A stretch of DNA of 64,000 nt, from the NCBI GenBank assembly GCA_028551475.1, contig CM052361.1, positions 10,485,501-10,549,500 of the forward strand, in the 5' to 3' direction. Below, in pieces: positions 25,503 through 37,970 of this stretch. Below the pieces are notes generated by a model. The model saw only the letters and a program-made list of their open reading frames with translations, was not told the origin of the DNA and searched no databases. Source of the DNA: Casuarina equisetifolia. Its lineage: Eukaryota > Streptophyta > Magnoliopsida > Fagales > Casuarinaceae. A program made the translations under genes and the position numbers. Every line of letters starts with the position of its first letter. The first letter of the stretch is position 1.

Positions 25503-27350
25503 AATGTCTAAAATCGGGGTTGGAGGAGCCTAGATGGTAGAAATGATCACTTGGTAAGTCCAGCTTCTCACTGTTCCATTGCAACCTCTCATTTCTATGA
25601 GACGGAACTCCTACGAAATAATATACAAAGGAAACTATTTCCTGAACAAATGGGCTATATGCAATTACAATGCCCTGGAGTAGAGATCGAGGAGATGCAG
25701 TGTCAATAAAAAAATGGAGTTCCGCGTGCATCCGTAAACTTCTAGGCTTCCTCTGATTAAGGTTTCCTTAAACGTCGGACAATGTTTACGGTGAAGATTC
25801 TTGTGCTCAGAAAAAGCATGAGTGGAATCAAAACCTCGTCGTTGCCTTGCGTGCCTTTCAATTTTCTGCGAGATTTGTGTGACCTCCTAGACTTCAACGC
25901 TTTTGCCTTTCTTTTCTGTACGTTTCTTGTCATGTTATGGGCTGCTTTGACACAACAAACGAAGCTAGTGTTACCTTAAAAGAAAAAAAAAAAAAAAGAA
26001 AGAAGAAAAAACAAACGAAGCTGCCGCCGCAAGTTAACTTGCACTATTTGGGTTCCAATTTTTTTATATTCTTTTCTTGGCACCCAGATTCTTGCAAGCG
26101 GCAGAGGACATTCCCATAAGGACTTGTAGGGCTTAAAAGAGATCAAATACGTGTTCTCTTCTAACTTTAGGTTGAGGCCGGGACGATTTCCGAAACATCT
26201 GTCTCCCCCATCTCAGAGCCATGACGATATGGATGTTGATCAGTTTCTTCATATTTTCCTGCATGACTACAGGTTTTATATACAAAGTGCGTTGAGTCCA
26301 TGGCTTCAGTCCCACGTTGTCACTCCTCTACAATAAGTCCCAAACTCTTAGTCCGCCCAAACATCATCTCCCCTTGTCAGATCTTGATGATAAAGAGAGC
26401 CTCGATTTCTCCTCCCTTCTCCCCAACTAATCAGAATAAAGAATTTGATCAAGTACACTTCTACGACATTGGCGGAAGGTCAAGGTCAGTATATGTGATG
26501 TAGAGGAATGGTGATAATGCTGTTCAGACCAACCAATACTCGCAGGACAACCGTGAAATGGTTAACAAAGAAGACGCGGGGAGAGCTACAGGGAAACACA
26601 ACAGATATGGAATTGACTTTCGCATCCTTCAGCTCTAGTGGTCCAAACCAAGATCAAATTGATATAACACGAAAGTATTTTAGAGGGACTTCTAAAATTA
26701 TACCACACAAAAATAAAAAAATAACCTGCGCAAAACGTTAATACGCGCTGTTGAAATTGCTACACAAACCCTCACAAGCTGCAGATGGCTTACAGAACAA
26801 AGACTCAACAATACCTAAATTGATTTTTTGGAAAACAACGTGGGGAAAAAATAGGATGTAGATTATAGGCTCAGCAGATTCAATTTGCACATACAAGAAA
26901 CATTCACAAAGCATAAATCAAACAAACAGCAATTGGCCACAAATTTTTGTGGTTTTTCATAAATTAACAGATAACTTGCATGGATTATAATTGTAAAACA
27001 ACCTGTCAGATCATAATGGCTAGACCGAGTGAAAAAGTATACCCAAATTCCTTAAATCTTCATAAATCTTTCTGTTTTGTTTTTTGGTTCGCCAAGGGAG
27101 AGTTGGGGGTTTAAGGTGTTGAACTCATGGCCAATTTGTGTCAATTATAGGCTTATAAAGCAAGCCGAAATCCTTGGTTCATTGCAAGTCTTCTATCACA
27201 TGTTATGCATTACTAAAATGCAACTAACTTGGACTTTGTATAAACTTTGAAAACTAAAGAATAGAAAATATGACATTGGGCCTAGTAGTTATAAGATACA
27301 ATAAGCTCCCAATTAAGCTCCTAAAACATGTTCATCAAATTAGTAGTGCC
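25503..27350. other. WAKL-A upstream region; no gene recognised
   Basis: This is the promoter side of WAKL-A. It is closely matched by 33857-35640 in copy 2, with conserved blocks such as 'ggttgaggccgggacgattt' near 26171 and 34480. Short ORFs occur in both copies but are not conserved in frame, so I read none as genes. Confidence 0.5.
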
Positions 27351-27359
27351 ATCATTTTG

Positions 27360-29300
27360 TTCCATTTTTTTCCATGGGAACCAAAGGGGTTGCTACACTC
27401 TTGTAATTTCTATCCTGGACTTCTTTAGTAAGTTTTAATAAGTCAGATTTTGGATCAGAAAATACCTCTCACCTTGGCAACTTCCACTCTCAACAAATAT
27501 TGCATGAGTTTCATGTTGTACATTTCAAAAGTAGTATGCATTTCATTCTTAAGCTCCTCCACAAACTCTACAATACCACCAATGACAATTAAAACATTCA
27601 AGGTAGAGGAATATGATAAGAAATATTGCATCATTGATAAAGGATAATGTAATCACTTGAGCATTTCTTGTAGCCATTATATAAGAAGTGCCCCTTGATT
27701 ATGCTATTCAAAGCCCCAAAGGCTTATTATAACCCATAAAATGGCTTTCATAGATTCAAAACATTGCATTCTTCCTTTTCAATCTCAAATCCTTTGGGTT
27801 GCTCCAAAGGTATTTTATAATTTCACAATTCAAGAAAACCAACTTTTTATCCAGTTGATGCATCTTCCAATTGTTGAGTAGAGAAAGCAACGATGAGTCA
27901 AATAGTGTCCAATCCAACAACAGGGGCTAAGGTTTTTTAATAATATAACCAGGAATTTGACTCCCTCTACAAAAAATTTAGCCTTATATCTTTGGATACT
28001 GCCACATAAATTTAGCTTGGTATATAAATCCATTTTATTGCCATGCTTCTTTACTTTTAGGTAGTTCCACTCGACTCCATTTTCCATTCTTTTTAATAAC
28101 TCTCATATCCTCTTACATAGCTTCAACTCGCACTTCTTTACAAGCAACTTCCCTCTAATTCCAAAGCTCACATGCCACGAAAATCAAATGATTCATACAC
28201 TTCACTTAGTGGCCGCAACTTCACAACTGTCGATGGTGGAGAAGAATCAATGTCATGATCTTGTCGACGTCCTGATGATGAACTTGATGTAGAGTATTCT
28301 TGACTGCATCTTTCTTGTTGATCCATATTGGTTTGTGTGATTAGAAATAAAAAGATTTGTACCTCCCCTTTCTACTTCTTCCATACGACTAAAATGTTGA
28401 TCCATACAACTATTTCATCCATTTTCGTATCACAACTCTCAATAAGCTTGTTTTCATCCAAGGAGAAAATTTGGTAACCATTTGATTGGGTACTACAAAC
28501 CAACAAACCTCCTTAATATATATATATATATTTCCCTAACATTTTTTAAGGTTGTGCTAGAGGGCAATAACACGAATTTTTATAAATTTTGAGATGAGAA
28601 TTCCTATAGGAGTCTTTACCAAAAAAAATTTAGTACATGATCTATTTAGCAAATAAACAACTTTATTAACAGCCATAGCTCAAAACATTTTAAGCATACA
28701 CTCCTTTTCTTACATGCTCCTTGTCATTTTCATCATCATTCTATTTCTCTTTTCAAAAGTCTTGATCCGGTAATGAGTTTATTAACAAAAAATTGGCATT
28801 TGATGTGGACAAAAACTCTCCAACTCCATGGAGGTATAATTCTTTCCTTTACCACTCTTTATAACTTTTATTTATATTATGCTTTCTCTACTTGACTAAA
28901 ACCTCTTGAAAATGCTCAATGTCTTGAATTTTTCCTTCATGAAATAAACTCGACTTATCTAGAAATAGTGGAAAGTATTTGTTTCCTTCATTGGTGATGA
29001 TTTTTATAGGGCCACATATGTCAGTTAGCATAAAATTTAAAGATTGCTTGGCTCTACTACTCAAAAATGGGGAAAAAGACTTCTTGTGTTGCTTTGATGA
29101 CATATAACCCTCACAAAATTTTTCCTTGACTCGAGTAACTAGTAGATTCTCAATCATTCCTTGTTATGCAGAGTTTTAAGGCTTCGAAGTTACAAAGATT
29201 AAATCTCCTAACCATTGCTATGACTTACCCTTCTTTACATTAAGGTCAAACTTGAATACATGTTGGGGGAAACTTTGATGTCTCAAACTTTAAATCTCTT
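27360..29300 (-). mobile_element. old Ty1/copia fossil (copy 1), minus strand
   Basis: Decayed pol fragments in copia order on the minus strand. Integrase-like: TDICGPIKIITNEGNKYFPL, with the upstream CEGYMSSKQHKKSF stretch (about 29157-28890). Reverse-transcriptase start: DGSIQRYKA-like NLCGSIQRYKAKF (about 28087-27830). Later reverse transcriptase: EFVEELKNEMHTTFEM (about 27560-27500). No LTRs were located and many breaks exist. The same fossil is in copy 2, so it is older than the segmental duplication. Confidence 0.7.
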
Positions 29301-29854
29301 TGATCCTAGACTACTTTGGTTCCAACGAAGCAAAGGCATCTTGCTGCCACTGGTCATACATCACTAGCACAACAATAAGCCCTCTAGGTGGCAGCCATCT
29401 GGCATTATCTTAGATGTGGTTGTGCCATTTGGCAAATGACTAATTATTTGAAAGTTATTATCTTCCATTACTTGCATTGATTTTAGTTTGGTTTTGAGCT
29501 AGTTTGGATTTTTTGTGTTTTATATGTTAAGAATTTAGGGATTCCATGTTTAAAGTTAATGTTATAATGACTCCTTTTTAGCATTTGATTAAACTTGATC
29601 AATTCAAATTTTTGTTGAAGTTGACTATAAATCCTCCAAGAGACACCCTTTTTGCACTGCGATTGATTTTATCTTATTTCTAAACAGTTGAAATAACAAA
29701 GTACTAATGGTCTGAAGTGTTAAGTATAGGGTTTGTCCCTTACTGCTAATGGGAAAAGAAAAAACGAGAAAAGGAAAAAAAATGTCAATCACTTGCAAAT
29801 CAAGTTTAATGTACTGAACACGATAGATACCTGAGCGAAATCAAAGCATAGATG

Positions 29855-30424
29855 TCACATGATAATCTCTGGTTTCAAAGTGCTAGATTTTATCTCCTTA
29901 TGAGGCAGGACAACAACCCCATTGCTGTAAACTTCATCACCAACATGAACATCTTCGCCTAAGATTGTCACGTTCTCAACTCAAGCCCACTTCCCAACAG
30001 TGTAATCCCATCCAATGACACTACTAGAGATGCAATCATGCTTCTTGACTCGAACTCCACGCATTACTGTACAATGTGAGAGTCTGACCCCTGACTCAAC
30101 TACACATCCAGGTCCAATGGCTAAATCAAGTCTAATAAGACATCTATCACTAATTATAGCAATCTTATCAACAAGAACATTTCCCATAATGTTAGACCCA
30201 CTGCCCAATTTCTCTGGCGATTTTTTCCGTAAGGAATCCAAATACAGTCTTAGGCCTGTAAAATAATCGTTTGGCTGTCCAATGTCCACCCAAACCCAGG
30301 TAAGACAATGGCAAAGAGCTTTTGCTCTGCTGCAAACTTAGGAAAGACCTCTTTTTCAATCGAGGTGGGTCGCAATTCAATCCGATCAAGAACAAATGGA
30401 TTTAGCAAGTAGATACCGGCATTG
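29855..30424 (-). pseudogene. truncated GMPP duplicate (exon 4 fragment)
   Basis: The 3' three-quarters of GMPP exon 4 with its 3' flank. The minus strand reads [20 protein letters not shown], later [20 protein letters not shown], and ends KPEIIM with a stop at 29855-29857. It lacks exons 1-3 and the nucleotidyltransferase N-lobe, because the sequence jumps at about 30424 to the WAKL 3' flank. It also has a one-base deletion before VDIGQP and a TGA after GKWA. It has no start or promoter of its own. Confidence 0.9.
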
Positions 30425-32289
30425 TTGCTTAAATTGACTATTTATGAAGTGCAAAATTGCCACAAAATTCATGGCTTAAGTGACTAAAGAAAAGCCAACA
30501 TACATTGACCTAAGTTACTAAAATTTCACTAGAACAACACCAAAAGTTGTCAGAAACTTCTTTTCCATGTATTCATCGAAAGAGAAATTGCTTCAAAAGT
30601 GCTAGGCATCAGTTATTATAGAAATCTCAATACATTCATGAGCTTGGTCCGTTATGTGGCCATGTTACCCAACAGGGACGTTGAACAAAAGCTCTTGGCC
30701 ACAGTCAATGAAGAAGTGCTAGCATACGACTCAGTTGCTGAAACCTCACCAGCTTTGACAATGCAAATAATATACTCAATCTCGTCAGCAACTTCTTTCA
30801 TTGAGGGTCGGTTGTGCCTTTCCTCAGCTATGCATGCGGTAGCCAGAGATCCAAGTGCCTTCATGGTCTTCAATTCTACTTTGCTAGCGCCTTCCTTAAG
30901 GACTGGATCAATGGCATCCATCAGCTTCTCCTCTCTCATGATCTTTTTAATATAAACAACTAAGTTCACATCTTCTTCGTCTCGATTGAAATCAAAACAA
31001 CCCCGAAGCTATAAACATCGCTCTTATTTGTTAGTTGAAAGTTTAGATAATATTGGGGGTCGAGGTAGCCTAAAGTTCCTTGTGCACATGTTGAAATATG
31101 GCTTGCTTCGTTGTTGGCCAACCTTGAAAGTCTGAAGTCTGAAGTCTGAAGTCTGAAACTTTAGCATCTAGCTTTTCATCAAGTAAAATGTTGCTTGATT
31201 TTACGTCCCTGTGGTAAATTCGTGGTATAGAGGAGTTGTGGAGATAGGCAAGGCCTTCAGCGGTCTGAAAAGCAATGGAGAGCCGCCGGCGCCAGGTGAG
31301 TGCTCTTCTATCGGAATAAGTCCCGTGGAGGTGATCAAAAAGGGTTCCATTGGGAATGTACTCACAAATTAGAAGAGGTTGGTCAAGCTCAACACAACAG
31401 CCCAGAAATCGAACTAGACTCCGATGGTTAACTTGGCACAGAATTCGGACCTCAATGAGAATTTGATCAATGCCCTTTGTGCTACCAGGCTTAGCGCGCT
31501 TGATGGCTATGATGGTTCCATCATCTAGAGTGCCCTTGAAGACCTCACCAAAACCGCCGGCGCCGAGGAGTTTGTCTTTGGAGAAGTTATTTGTTGCTCT
31601 TGCTATTTCTTTGGCAGTGAAGATCCTGGCGGATTTTTCACCGTTGTCGGCATTTAAGATGCATGTGGGCAACTTGCCTAGAATTGATTTCCTTCTCTCC
31701 TTAGAGTGCGGACACAGCTTGTACGTCGTAACTGCAATTAAGCCCCCGACTAGCATTACACACACAGCAGCAACCGTGCCTAAAGAATGAAAGATAATTA
31801 CAAAATCAGTAATCAAATCTAGTAGTTACTTCTATAGATGTTATATCATTTTCATGCCACTATTTCAAATGCATGGAAGTTAACACAAAGCTTATGCATT
31901 GATGTGTCTCAATTGAAATTGGAAAACGCACATTGTCATCTGTATTCTATAGGAACTAGTACATACCTCTAAGTAGGTGCATCCGGCTCTTTATGCTCTT
32001 GCAATCCCCTTCCTGCCTACAATTTTCTTCCAAAAAGAGAGAAAAAAAAAGTCATTTTGAAAATGAACGAAAATTTTCCTCCATAGTTAAAATGAAGTAC
32101 ATAAGGAATCTATTATCATCGAAATTTTTATGGTCAATATGGACAAAAACTTACCTTATAAAACATTGGTGCTTTTGAAATCTAAAAGAACCAAAAAACA
32201 TCATGTAGACTTGAAAGAAAATTCTCAACCTAAGGCCTATGGTTATTAGTAGAATAAAATAGGTAATTAGTAATGAGAAATTGATCTTT

Positions 32290-33112
32290 ATAGGATATTA
32301 TTTTTGTTGCAAGAAGGCCCCATAACTAGCAAGATTAGAGAACAAGTCATTCTTGACTTTGGAATGTCTAGAGATGCGAAGATAATAGCAATAATTTGGA
32401 ATAGAGAATGGAGTTTACCTATAAATAGGAGTTTCTTATGGCATGCACTTATAAGTAATATCAACTGTTCACCCAAGCCTAATAATATGGTAGAAGACAA
32501 GCTTGTGTCAACTACTTCAGCTAATGGAAGGTACTCAATTAATTCTATTTGGAAAGCCATTACTCCTTAGGACTCTATAGTTGATTGGTATGCAATTGTA
32601 TGATAAAAGTTTGCAAATTCCCACCAATCCATATTATTATGGCTAGCTATAAAGGATAGACCAATGATCAATGATAGCCTTCAAATTCTTGGAACATCTA
32701 GAGATATAAGCCATTAACTATACCTTAAGTTAAAGGAGTTCAAGGGTGCAAGAATTAATTGGCTTTTTCATCACACAAAAAGAAAGAGTTTTAAGACAAG
32801 TATCTTTAAATCCATATTTTCCTCATTTATTTGTGCTATCAGGAAGGAATCAATGAGACAATTTTTAGATACATTGTTCATGTAGAAGTCATTACTCTTA
32901 AAGCTATTAAGATACTCATTAGAGATAAATTTGCCAACATAAAGAAAATATCCAAAATAGATAAAAACATGTATAGTCAGAGTGATCAAAGGTTGAGATA
33001 ATCTTTGATTTGATTGAATGTTGTATGTGGTCTTAATCTAAGGGTTTGTCTATAATCTTATCATGTACATTTACATATTAGACATATAAATACATTTACT
33101 TATCAAAAAAGA
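32290..33112 (+). mobile_element. 5'-truncated LINE fragment in WAKL-B intron 1 (copy 2)
   Basis: The plus-strand frame from 32304 reads SKIREQVILDFGMSRDAKII and then EDKLVSTTSANGRYSINSIW. The NGRYSINSIWKAI pattern is the C-terminal domain downstream of plant LINE reverse transcriptase. It ends with a typical 3' tail ('catttacttatcaaaaaaga', 33092-33111). It is shared with copy 1 at 15860-16598. Confidence 0.7.
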
Positions 33113-33310
33113 AAAGCACTGAAACTTGGGCTTGCAAATTGCTAAGCTTCTCTTTAAACGCATGGTGGTCAAAATGATTCTAGTGTGAAAGCAAGACGAA
33201 GCTATGGGAAATATCAATCAAATGTCCCCAATACTATGTTGCTGTAGTCTCATTGGCAAGTTTTGATATTGCCCTTATATAAACTTCTTCTTTTTTTCTT
33301 TCTATTATTT

Positions 33311-33315
<5 letters not shown>

Positions 33316-33358
<43 letters not shown>
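33316..33358. repeat. (GA)n microsatellite
   Basis: About 43 bases of uninterrupted GA next to the WAKL-B deletion join. Copy 1 has only a short impure A/G run at the matching place (16815-16845). Confidence 0.95.
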
Positions 33359-33361
<3 letters not shown>

Positions 33362-33856
33362 CTCGTGAAACCTAACCGTTATCAGCGGCTAGGCCCCAGA
33401 GGCGGCATAGGCCGCCGCATTAGCTTTCATATAGTTGTGGCATATACTTGTTGATGAACAATTCCGGTACTGAAGTTGAAGCATTTCAGTGGTACAGTTC
33501 ATAAGGATGACGGTATTGCTGGTAGTGAAGTTGAAGGGGAGGTTCTTAGCTAGCATGATTCCCTGGCTTGCGAAATCGGCCACCACGCAGGTGTTATTGG
33601 CTAAACCTGGGGGGCGGATATTTAGCCTCGGTGTCAGATGGTCGATGGATGTGATCATGTAGGATGATCCATTGGGCACTTTGAACCATAGCGTGTCTGC
33701 GTTGCACTGAATCTTGTAGGACTGGTCGCCGCAGTCCGGTCCTGTGCTGAGTGGATATGGCACCGGAGTATTTCCGCAGTCCAGGCAACGCTTTGTGCCG
33801 ATGACGGAATCGGGAAGTGATAACGATGCTAAAGTGAGGATTAAAAGAGAAAGCAT

Positions 33857-35640
33857 AATGTCTAAAATCGGGGTTGGAGGAGCCTAGATGGTAGAAATGG
33901 TCACTTGGTAAGTCCAGCTTCTCACTGTTCCATTGCAGCGTCTTATTTCTATGAGACGGAACTCCTATGAAATAGTATACAAAGGAAACTATTTCCAGAA
34001 CAAATGGGCTACAGGCAATTCCAATGCCCTGGATTAGAGATCGAGGGGATTCACTGTCATTTTAACAAAAAAAATGAAGTTCCAGGCTTCCTCTGATCAA
34101 GGTTTCCTTGAACGTCGGACAATGTTTACGGTGAAGATTCCTGTGCTCAGAAAAAGCATGAGAGGACTTAAAACCTCGTCGGCGCCTTGCGTGCCTTTCA
34201 ATTTTCTGCGAGATTTGGGTGACCTCCTAGAGTTCAACGCTTTTGCCTTTCTTTTCTGTACGTTTCTTGTCATGTTATGGGCTGCTTTGACACAACAAAC
34301 GAAGCTACTGTAACCTTTAAAAAACAAAAAGGACGAAGCCGACGCCGCAAGTTAATTGCACTATTTGCGCCCCAAATTTTTTTTTTTTGGCTCCCAAATT
34401 CTTGCAAGCGGCAAACGACATTCCCACAAGGACTTGTAGGGCTTAAAAGTGATCAAATTAGTGTTCCCTTCGGACTTTAGGTTGAGGCCGGGACGATTTC
34501 CGAAACATCTGTCTCCCCCACGTCAGAGCCATGACGATATGGATGATGATCAGTTTCTTCACATTTTCCTGCATGACTACGGATTTTATAAAAGGTGGGT
34601 CGAGTCCATGGCTTCTGTCCCACGTTGTCACTACTCTGCAATGAAGTCCCAAACTCCCAACCTCTTAGTCCGCCCAAACATCATCTCCACTTGTCAGATC
34701 TTGATGATGACGAGAGCCTCGATTTCTCCTCCCTTCTCCCCAACTAATCAGAATAAAGAATTTGATCGGGGACACGTTCTAGGAAAATGGCCGAAGGTCA
34801 AGGTCAGTGCATGTGAGGCAGAGGAATGATGATAATACTGTTCAGACCAACCAATGCTCGGAGGACAACCGTGAAATGGTTAACAAAGAAGACGCGGGGA
34901 GAGCCATAGGGAAACACAACAGATATGGAAATGACATTCTCCCCCTTCCAAGTTCAAATTGATATAGCACGAAAGTATTTTAAAGACACTTCTAAAATTA
35001 TACCACACAAAAATAAAAATAACCTGCGCAAAACGTTAATACACGCTGTTGAAATTGCCACACAAACCCTCACAAGCTGCAGATGGCTTACAGAACAAAG
35101 ACTCAACAATACCTAAGTTGATTTTTTGGAAAACAACGCGGGAAAAAATAGGATGTAGATTATAGGCTCAGCAGATTCAATTTTCACATACAAGAAACAT
35201 TCACAAAACAGAAATCAAACAAACAGCAATTGGCCGCAAATTGTTCTGATTTTTCATAAATTACCAGATAACTTGCATGGACCATAATTGTAAAACAACT
35301 TGTCGGATCATAATAGCTAAACCGAGTGAAAAAGTATAACCAAATCTAGTCCTTAAATCCTCATAAATCTTTCTGATTTTTTTTTTCTTTTTGTTCACCA
35401 AGGGAGAGTTGGGGGCTTAAAGTGTTGAACTCATGGCCAATTTGTCTCAATTATAGGCATAAACACAAGCCAAAATCTTTGGTTCATTGTGAGTCTTCTA
35501 TCATATGTTATGCATTACTAACTAGGACTTTGTATAAACTTTGAAAACAAGAGAATAGAAAACATGACACTAGGCCTAGTAGTTATAAGATACAATAAAC
35601 TCCTAATGAAACTCTTAAAAACATGTTCATCAAACTTAGT
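33857..35640. other. WAKL-B upstream region; no gene recognised
   Basis: Matches 25503-27350 of copy 1 with many small differences. No ORF is conserved in frame between the copies. Confidence 0.5.
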
Positions 35641-35649
35641 AGTGTCATC

Positions 35650-37600
35650 TTTTTGATTCAATTTTTCCATGGGAAGCAAAGGGGTTGCTACACTCTTGTA
35701 ATTTCTATCTTGAACTTCTTTAGTAAGTTTTAGTAAATCAGATTTGGGATGAGAAAATACTTCTCACCTTGACAACCTCCACTCTCAATAAAATATTACA
35801 TGAGTTTTATGTTGTACAGTTCAAAAGTAGTTTGCTTTTCATTCTTGAGCTCCTCCACAATTCTTCAATACTATCAACGACAATTGAATTGTTCAAGGTA
35901 GAGGAATATTATAAGAAATATTTCATCTTTATCGTTGATAAACAATGTAATCACTTGAGCATTTCATGTAGCCACTATATAAGAAGTGCCCCCTGTTCAT
36001 GTTGTACCAAGCCTTAGAGGCTTATTTCAACCCATAAAATGTCTTTCATAGCTTTAAAATGTTGCATTCTTGTTTTTCAATCTCAAATCCTTTGGTTGCT
36101 GCAAATGTCCTTTACAATTTTTCAATTCAAGAAAAACAAGTTTCTAACCAATTGATGCATCTTCCGATGTTGTTGAGTAGAAAAGGCAACAATGAGTCAA
36201 ATAGTTTCCAATCCAAAAACAGGGGCAAAGGTTTTTTAATAATAAAACCAGGAATTTGACTCCCTCTATCGCAAGTTTAGACTTATATATCTTTGGGTAC
36301 TCCCATCCAAATTTAGCTTGGTTTAATAAATACATTTTAACACCAAGCCTCTTTGCTTTGAGGAAGTTCCACTCGACTCCATTTTCCATTCTTTTTAATA
36401 ACTCTTATATCCTTCCACATAGCTTCAGCTCAAACTACTTTACAAGTAGCTTCCCTATAATTTCAAAGCTCACATGCCACAAAAATCATATGATTCATAC
36501 ACTTCACTTAGTGGCCACAACTTTAAAACTGTCGATGATGGAGAAGAATCAATGTCATGATCTTGTCGAAGTCCCGATGATGAACTTGATGCAGAGGATC
36601 CTTCGTTGCAACTTTCTTGTTGATCCATATTGGTTCGTGTGATTAGAACTAAAACGTTTTATACTTCCCCTTTCTCCTTCTTCCATACAACTAAAATGTT
36701 GATCCATACGGCTTCTTCATCCACCTCTTTATCACACTCACAATAAACTTGTTTTTCATCCAAGGAGAAAATTTAGTAACCATTTGATTGTGCAGTACAA
36801 CCCAAGGAACCTAAATAGTAGATTTTCTTTTAACCTAACTTACTTTTATTTAAGGTTGTGGTACAGGGCAATAACAAAAATCTTGAAAATTTTTTAGATG
36901 AGAATTCCTCTATAAGAGTCTTTCCCAAAACAATTTTAGTACGACATCTATTTAGCAAATAAACTACTTTATTAACAGCCATAGCTCAAAACCTTTTAAG
37001 CATACACTTCTCTTCAAACATGTTCCTTGTTATTTTCATCATCATTCTATTTCTCTTTTCAAAAATCACAATCCGGTTATGGGTTTATTAACAAAAAAAT
37101 TGAAATTTGATGCCTTCCTCTTGACAAAAACTCTCAAACTCCTTGGCGGTGTACTTCTTTCCTTGACTACTCGTTATTACTTTTATTTATATTATGTTTT
37201 TTTCCACTTGACTCTTAAACCTCTTGAAAATGTTAAATGCATTGCATTTTTCCTTCATGAAATGCACTTGACTTATCTAGATATAATTATCTAGAAATAT
37301 TAGAAAGTATTTATTTCCTTCATTGGTGATGATTTTCATAGGGCCACATATAACAATTAGGATAAGCTTTAAAGATTGCTTAGCTTTATGACTCAAAAAT
37401 GGGGAAAAGGACTTCCTATGATGCTTCCATGACATACAACCCTCACAAATTTTTTTCCTTGAAATGATTAATTACTAGATTCCCAATCATAAGAGTTTTG
37501 AGGCTTGGAAGTTACAATGGTTAAATATCCTAACCATGGCCATGACCTACCCTTTTTTGCATAAAGTCAAACTTGAATATATGTTGGGGGAAATTTTGAT
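35650..37600 (-). mobile_element. old Ty1/copia fossil (copy 2), minus strand
   Basis: The duplicate of the fossil at 27360-29300, with the same decayed reverse-transcriptase and integrase traces (for example around 36389-36144). No LTRs were located and it has many breaks. Confidence 0.62.
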
Positions 37601-37970
37601 GTCTCAAACTTGAGATCTCTTTGATCCTAAACTACTTTGGTTCCAATTGAGCCAAGATATTTTAATGCCACTTGTCATACATCACTAGCACAACAGCAAG
37701 CCTTGTAGGTGGCAGCCATGTGGCATTATTTTTGACATGGTTGTGCCATTTGGCAAATGACTAATTATTTGAAAGTTTTTATCTTCTATTACTTGCATTA
37801 ATTTTAGTTTGATATTATAAGTTATTTTTGGTTTTATAGTTTATGTGTTAAGAATTTGGGCATTCCATCCTCGAGATTAATGTTATAATGACTCATTTCT
37901 AGCATTTGATTAAACTTGACCAATTCAACTTTTTGTTAAGTTGTCTGTAAATTCTCTAAGGAGACACTAT

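Larger units (their letters stand above)
4741..29657. repeat. segmental duplication, copy 1 (expanded by two copia insertions)
   Basis: The unit begins in the GMPP 3' flank ('attgattttatcttatttcc', 4744) and ends near 29657. There the same 'attgattttatcttatttct' sequence restarts as copy 2. The order in both copies is GMPP exon 4, WAKL on the minus strand, the WAKL upstream region, then an old minus-strand copia fossil. Removing the two young copia elements and one target duplication each (5,587 and 7,059 bp) leaves about 12.27 kb. Confidence 0.9.
30652..33856 (-). pseudogene. WAKL-B: second wall-associated kinase-like pseudogene
   Basis: Same gene type as WAKL-A. Exon 1 (33856-33389) has signal peptide MLSLLILTLASLSLPDSVIG and the first half of the GUB_WAK domain, then is cut off after AAAYAASGA by a deletion reaching into intron 1. 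Exon 2 is 32026-31967 and, unlike in WAKL-A, stays open. Exon 3 starts at 31779 with a membrane span and kinase domain. It keeps LGAGGFGEVFKG, IIAIKRAKPG, the glutamine codon after CVELD, and YHRDVKSSNILLDEK. At the DFG motif a 7-bp unit is repeated about four times (31128-31158), which shifts the frame. A deletion of about 31 bp near 30995 removes YSFGVVLLELLTSKK-type sequence. The tail KSFCSTSLLGNMAT ends at 30652. No complete kinase can be produced. Confidence 0.9.

Noticed and set aside
25937-26119. Lys-rich ORF near the WAKL-A upstream region
   Set aside because: Arises from an A-rich run and is not conserved in frame in copy 2.
28528-28540. TA repeat as a possible element border
   Set aside because: Too short and without matching ends; nothing else marks an element boundary there.
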